64,000 nucleotides of DNA from CBDCGJ01 sp965238305 (lineage in GTDB: Bacteria > Pseudomonadota > Alphaproteobacteria > GCA-2731375). The notes beneath the pieces were generated by a model. That model ran no database searches, had not been told where the DNA came from, and saw nothing but the letters and a program-made list of their open reading frames with translations. Both the position numbers and the translations under genes were made by a program. The stretch spans positions 3,038,001 to 3,102,000 of the forward strand of contig CBDEHK010000001.1 in NCBI GenBank assembly GCA_965238305.1, written 5' to 3'. This document shows positions 62,917 to 64,000 of the stretch, in pieces (the first letter of the stretch is position 1; each line of letters opens with the position of its first letter).

Positions 62917-64000
62917 CTATTCAAAGTTTTCCATGCGGATCAATCGTGGTCGTTCTTGAACGACCTGCATACGTTCTATTGCATCAATGACCCGGATCAT
63001 CGAAGCTTCCCGGCATTCGTGGGTGATGAGGACAACTGGCACTGGTTCACCGGGACTACGAGCTTGCTGTAACAAACTTTCGATTGAAACTTCCTCGTCG
63101 CGGAGGATCGCTGAGATATCCGCAATTACCCCCGCCTGGTCCAAGACGCTAAGCCTCAGGAAATAGGCACCGTAGTGATCGTCCATCGGTGCGGCTGGCA
63201 AAACAGCCATTTGATCGATCGGAACTGAGAAGGTTGGCAAGATTGTGCCACGTGCAATATCAACGACATCGGCGATCACCGCCGACGCAGTCGGTCCCTC
63301 GCCCGCACCACGTCCCTCAAAAACAGTCCGGTCGACAAAATCACCATCGGCAACGACGGCATTAAAAACACCGTCTACTTTTGCAATCGGGGTTTTCTCC
63401 GGCACCAGGCAAGGATGCACGCGCTGTTCGACCCCGTTTTTACCGTTTGAAGTGATGCCCAACAACTTGATGCGATAACCGAGTTCCGCTGCGTAAGCGA
63501 TGTCGATCGCAGAAATCTCGCGGATACCTTCCACATGCACAGCTTCAAAATTGACCGGGCAGCCATAGGCAACACTGGTCAAAATGGCCAGTTTGTGTGC
63601 CGCATCAACACCGTCCACGTCAAATGCTGGGTCAGCCTCCGCGTAGCCGAGCTCCTGCGCTTCCGCCAGAACGTCGGAAAAATCCCGCCCGCTGTCTTCC
63701 ATCGTCGTCAAAATATAATTGCAGGTCCCATTCAAAATTCCGTAGACACGGGTGAATTCATTGCCGGCCAGACCTTCGCGTAAGGCTTTGATTATTGGGA
63801 TGCCGCCTGCGACCGCAGCTTCAAAGTTTAGGGCCAGGCTATTTTGTTCCGCCAGCTGAGCCAGACTTTCACCATGTCGGGCGATCAAAGCTTTGTTTGC
63901 AGTGACAACATGTTTGCCGTTTTTTAACGCCGTCTCAACCAATGCGCGGGCCGGACCATTCTCGCCGCCAATAAGCTCCACAACGACATCGACATCATCA
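62917..64000 (-). CDS. hom: Homoserine dehydrogenase, C-terminal part
   Basis: Cut by the right window edge: the N-terminal NAD(P)-binding fold is outside. Present are the end of that fold (KHVVTANKALIARHGE), the catalytic domain (GGIPIIKALREG, GILNGTCNYILT, the DPAFDVDGVDAAHKL catalytic stretch) and a C-terminal ACT domain (about the last 90 residues), which usually gives threonine feedback. It converts aspartate semialdehyde to homoserine for methionine and threonine synthesis. Confidence 0.95.
   Translation of the reverse strand, partial: DDVDVVVELIGGENGPARALVETALKNGKHVVTANKALIARHGESLAQLAEQNSLALNFEAAVAGGIPIIKALREGLAGNEFTRVYGILNGTCNYILTTMEDSGRDFSDVLAEAQELGYAEADPAFDVDGVDAAHKLAILTSVAYGCPVNFEAVHVEGIREISAIDIAYAAELGYRIKLLGITSNGKNGVEQRVHPCLVPEKTPIAKVDGVFNAVVADGDFVDRTVFEGRGAGEGPTASAVIADVVDIARGTILPTFSVPIDQMAVLPAAPMDDHYGAYFLRLSVLDQAGVIADISAILRDEEVSIESLLQQARSPGEPVPVVLITHECREASMIRVIDAIERMQVVQERPRLIRMENFE

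Overview
The window looks like chromosome of a free-living alphaproteobacterium with roughly 50% GC. The order is not certain; a Rhodospirillales/Kiloniellales/Sneathiellales-type relative fits best. Markers are a PopZ (DUF2497) N-terminus, an NDUFS4-like complex I subunit, the AapJQMP general amino-acid transporter, a tandem cold-shock protein next to DUF192, and the hom-glpX-recJ block. No rRNA operon, phage, transposase or CRISPR array was seen. Five tRNA genes are present: Cys, Asn, Arg, Pro and Glu.

Layout. 1-2.4 kb: popZ start, TolC and a Pcm-like methyltransferase, all on the minus strand. 2.6-7.8 kb: tRNA-Cys, small membrane and repeat proteins, a lipoprotein with a protease-like fold that has lost its catalytic triad, an EamA transporter, tRNA-Asn and an orphan histidine kinase. 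7.8-15.5 kb (plus strand): an Nfu-type Fe-S carrier, an ATP-grasp ligase, a CPA1 antiporter, then a sulfur block (cysteine synthase, AlaX editing protein, mercaptopyruvate sulfurtransferase) and a double GNAT. 15.5-20.0 kb: aapJQMP on the minus strand, with a hairpin after aapJ. 20.7-24.8 kb: metC-hisI-modABC, overlapping or nearly abutting.

26.6-30.8 kb is the most distinctive region. A tightly overlapping minus-strand operon encodes RsbR-, RsbS- and RsbT-like stressosome proteins, a HATPase-PP2C phosphatase split by a frameshift in an A7 run, and a GGDEF-EAL protein with both signature motifs intact. It resembles a stressosome that feeds c-di-GMP. It is bracketed by an intact small lipoprotein gene on one side and, on the other, a fragment matching that gene at 33 of 36 bases, just before tRNA-Arg. 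This suggests a duplication or insertion history.

31-37 kb holds a complex I accessory subunit, a second EamA transporter, tRNA-Pro, an aminotransferase, an RTX-repeat protein and a thioesterase/DUF192/cold-shock operon. 37.1-45.1 kb is a multisubunit Mrp-type cation/proton antiporter locus with three MrpD-like subunits, a stand-alone MbhD/E-like subunit and no full-length MrpA.

45.1-56.8 kb is a molybdenum-hydroxylase (cox-type) cluster: coxG, coxS, coxL, coxM, then coxD, coxE, two XdhC-type proteins and a molybdopterin-binding/nucleotidyltransferase fusion. The CoxL active-site loop is not the CO-dehydrogenase form I type. The cluster is interrupted by an AT-rich, opposite-strand membrane sulfatase-like gene. 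ModABC at 22-25 kb could supply its molybdenum. 56.8-64 kb has an alpha/beta hydrolase, an enoyl-CoA hydratase, a PAS_5-type protein, a decayed GNAT-like gene beside tRNA-Glu, recJ, glpX and a hom gene cut by the window edge.
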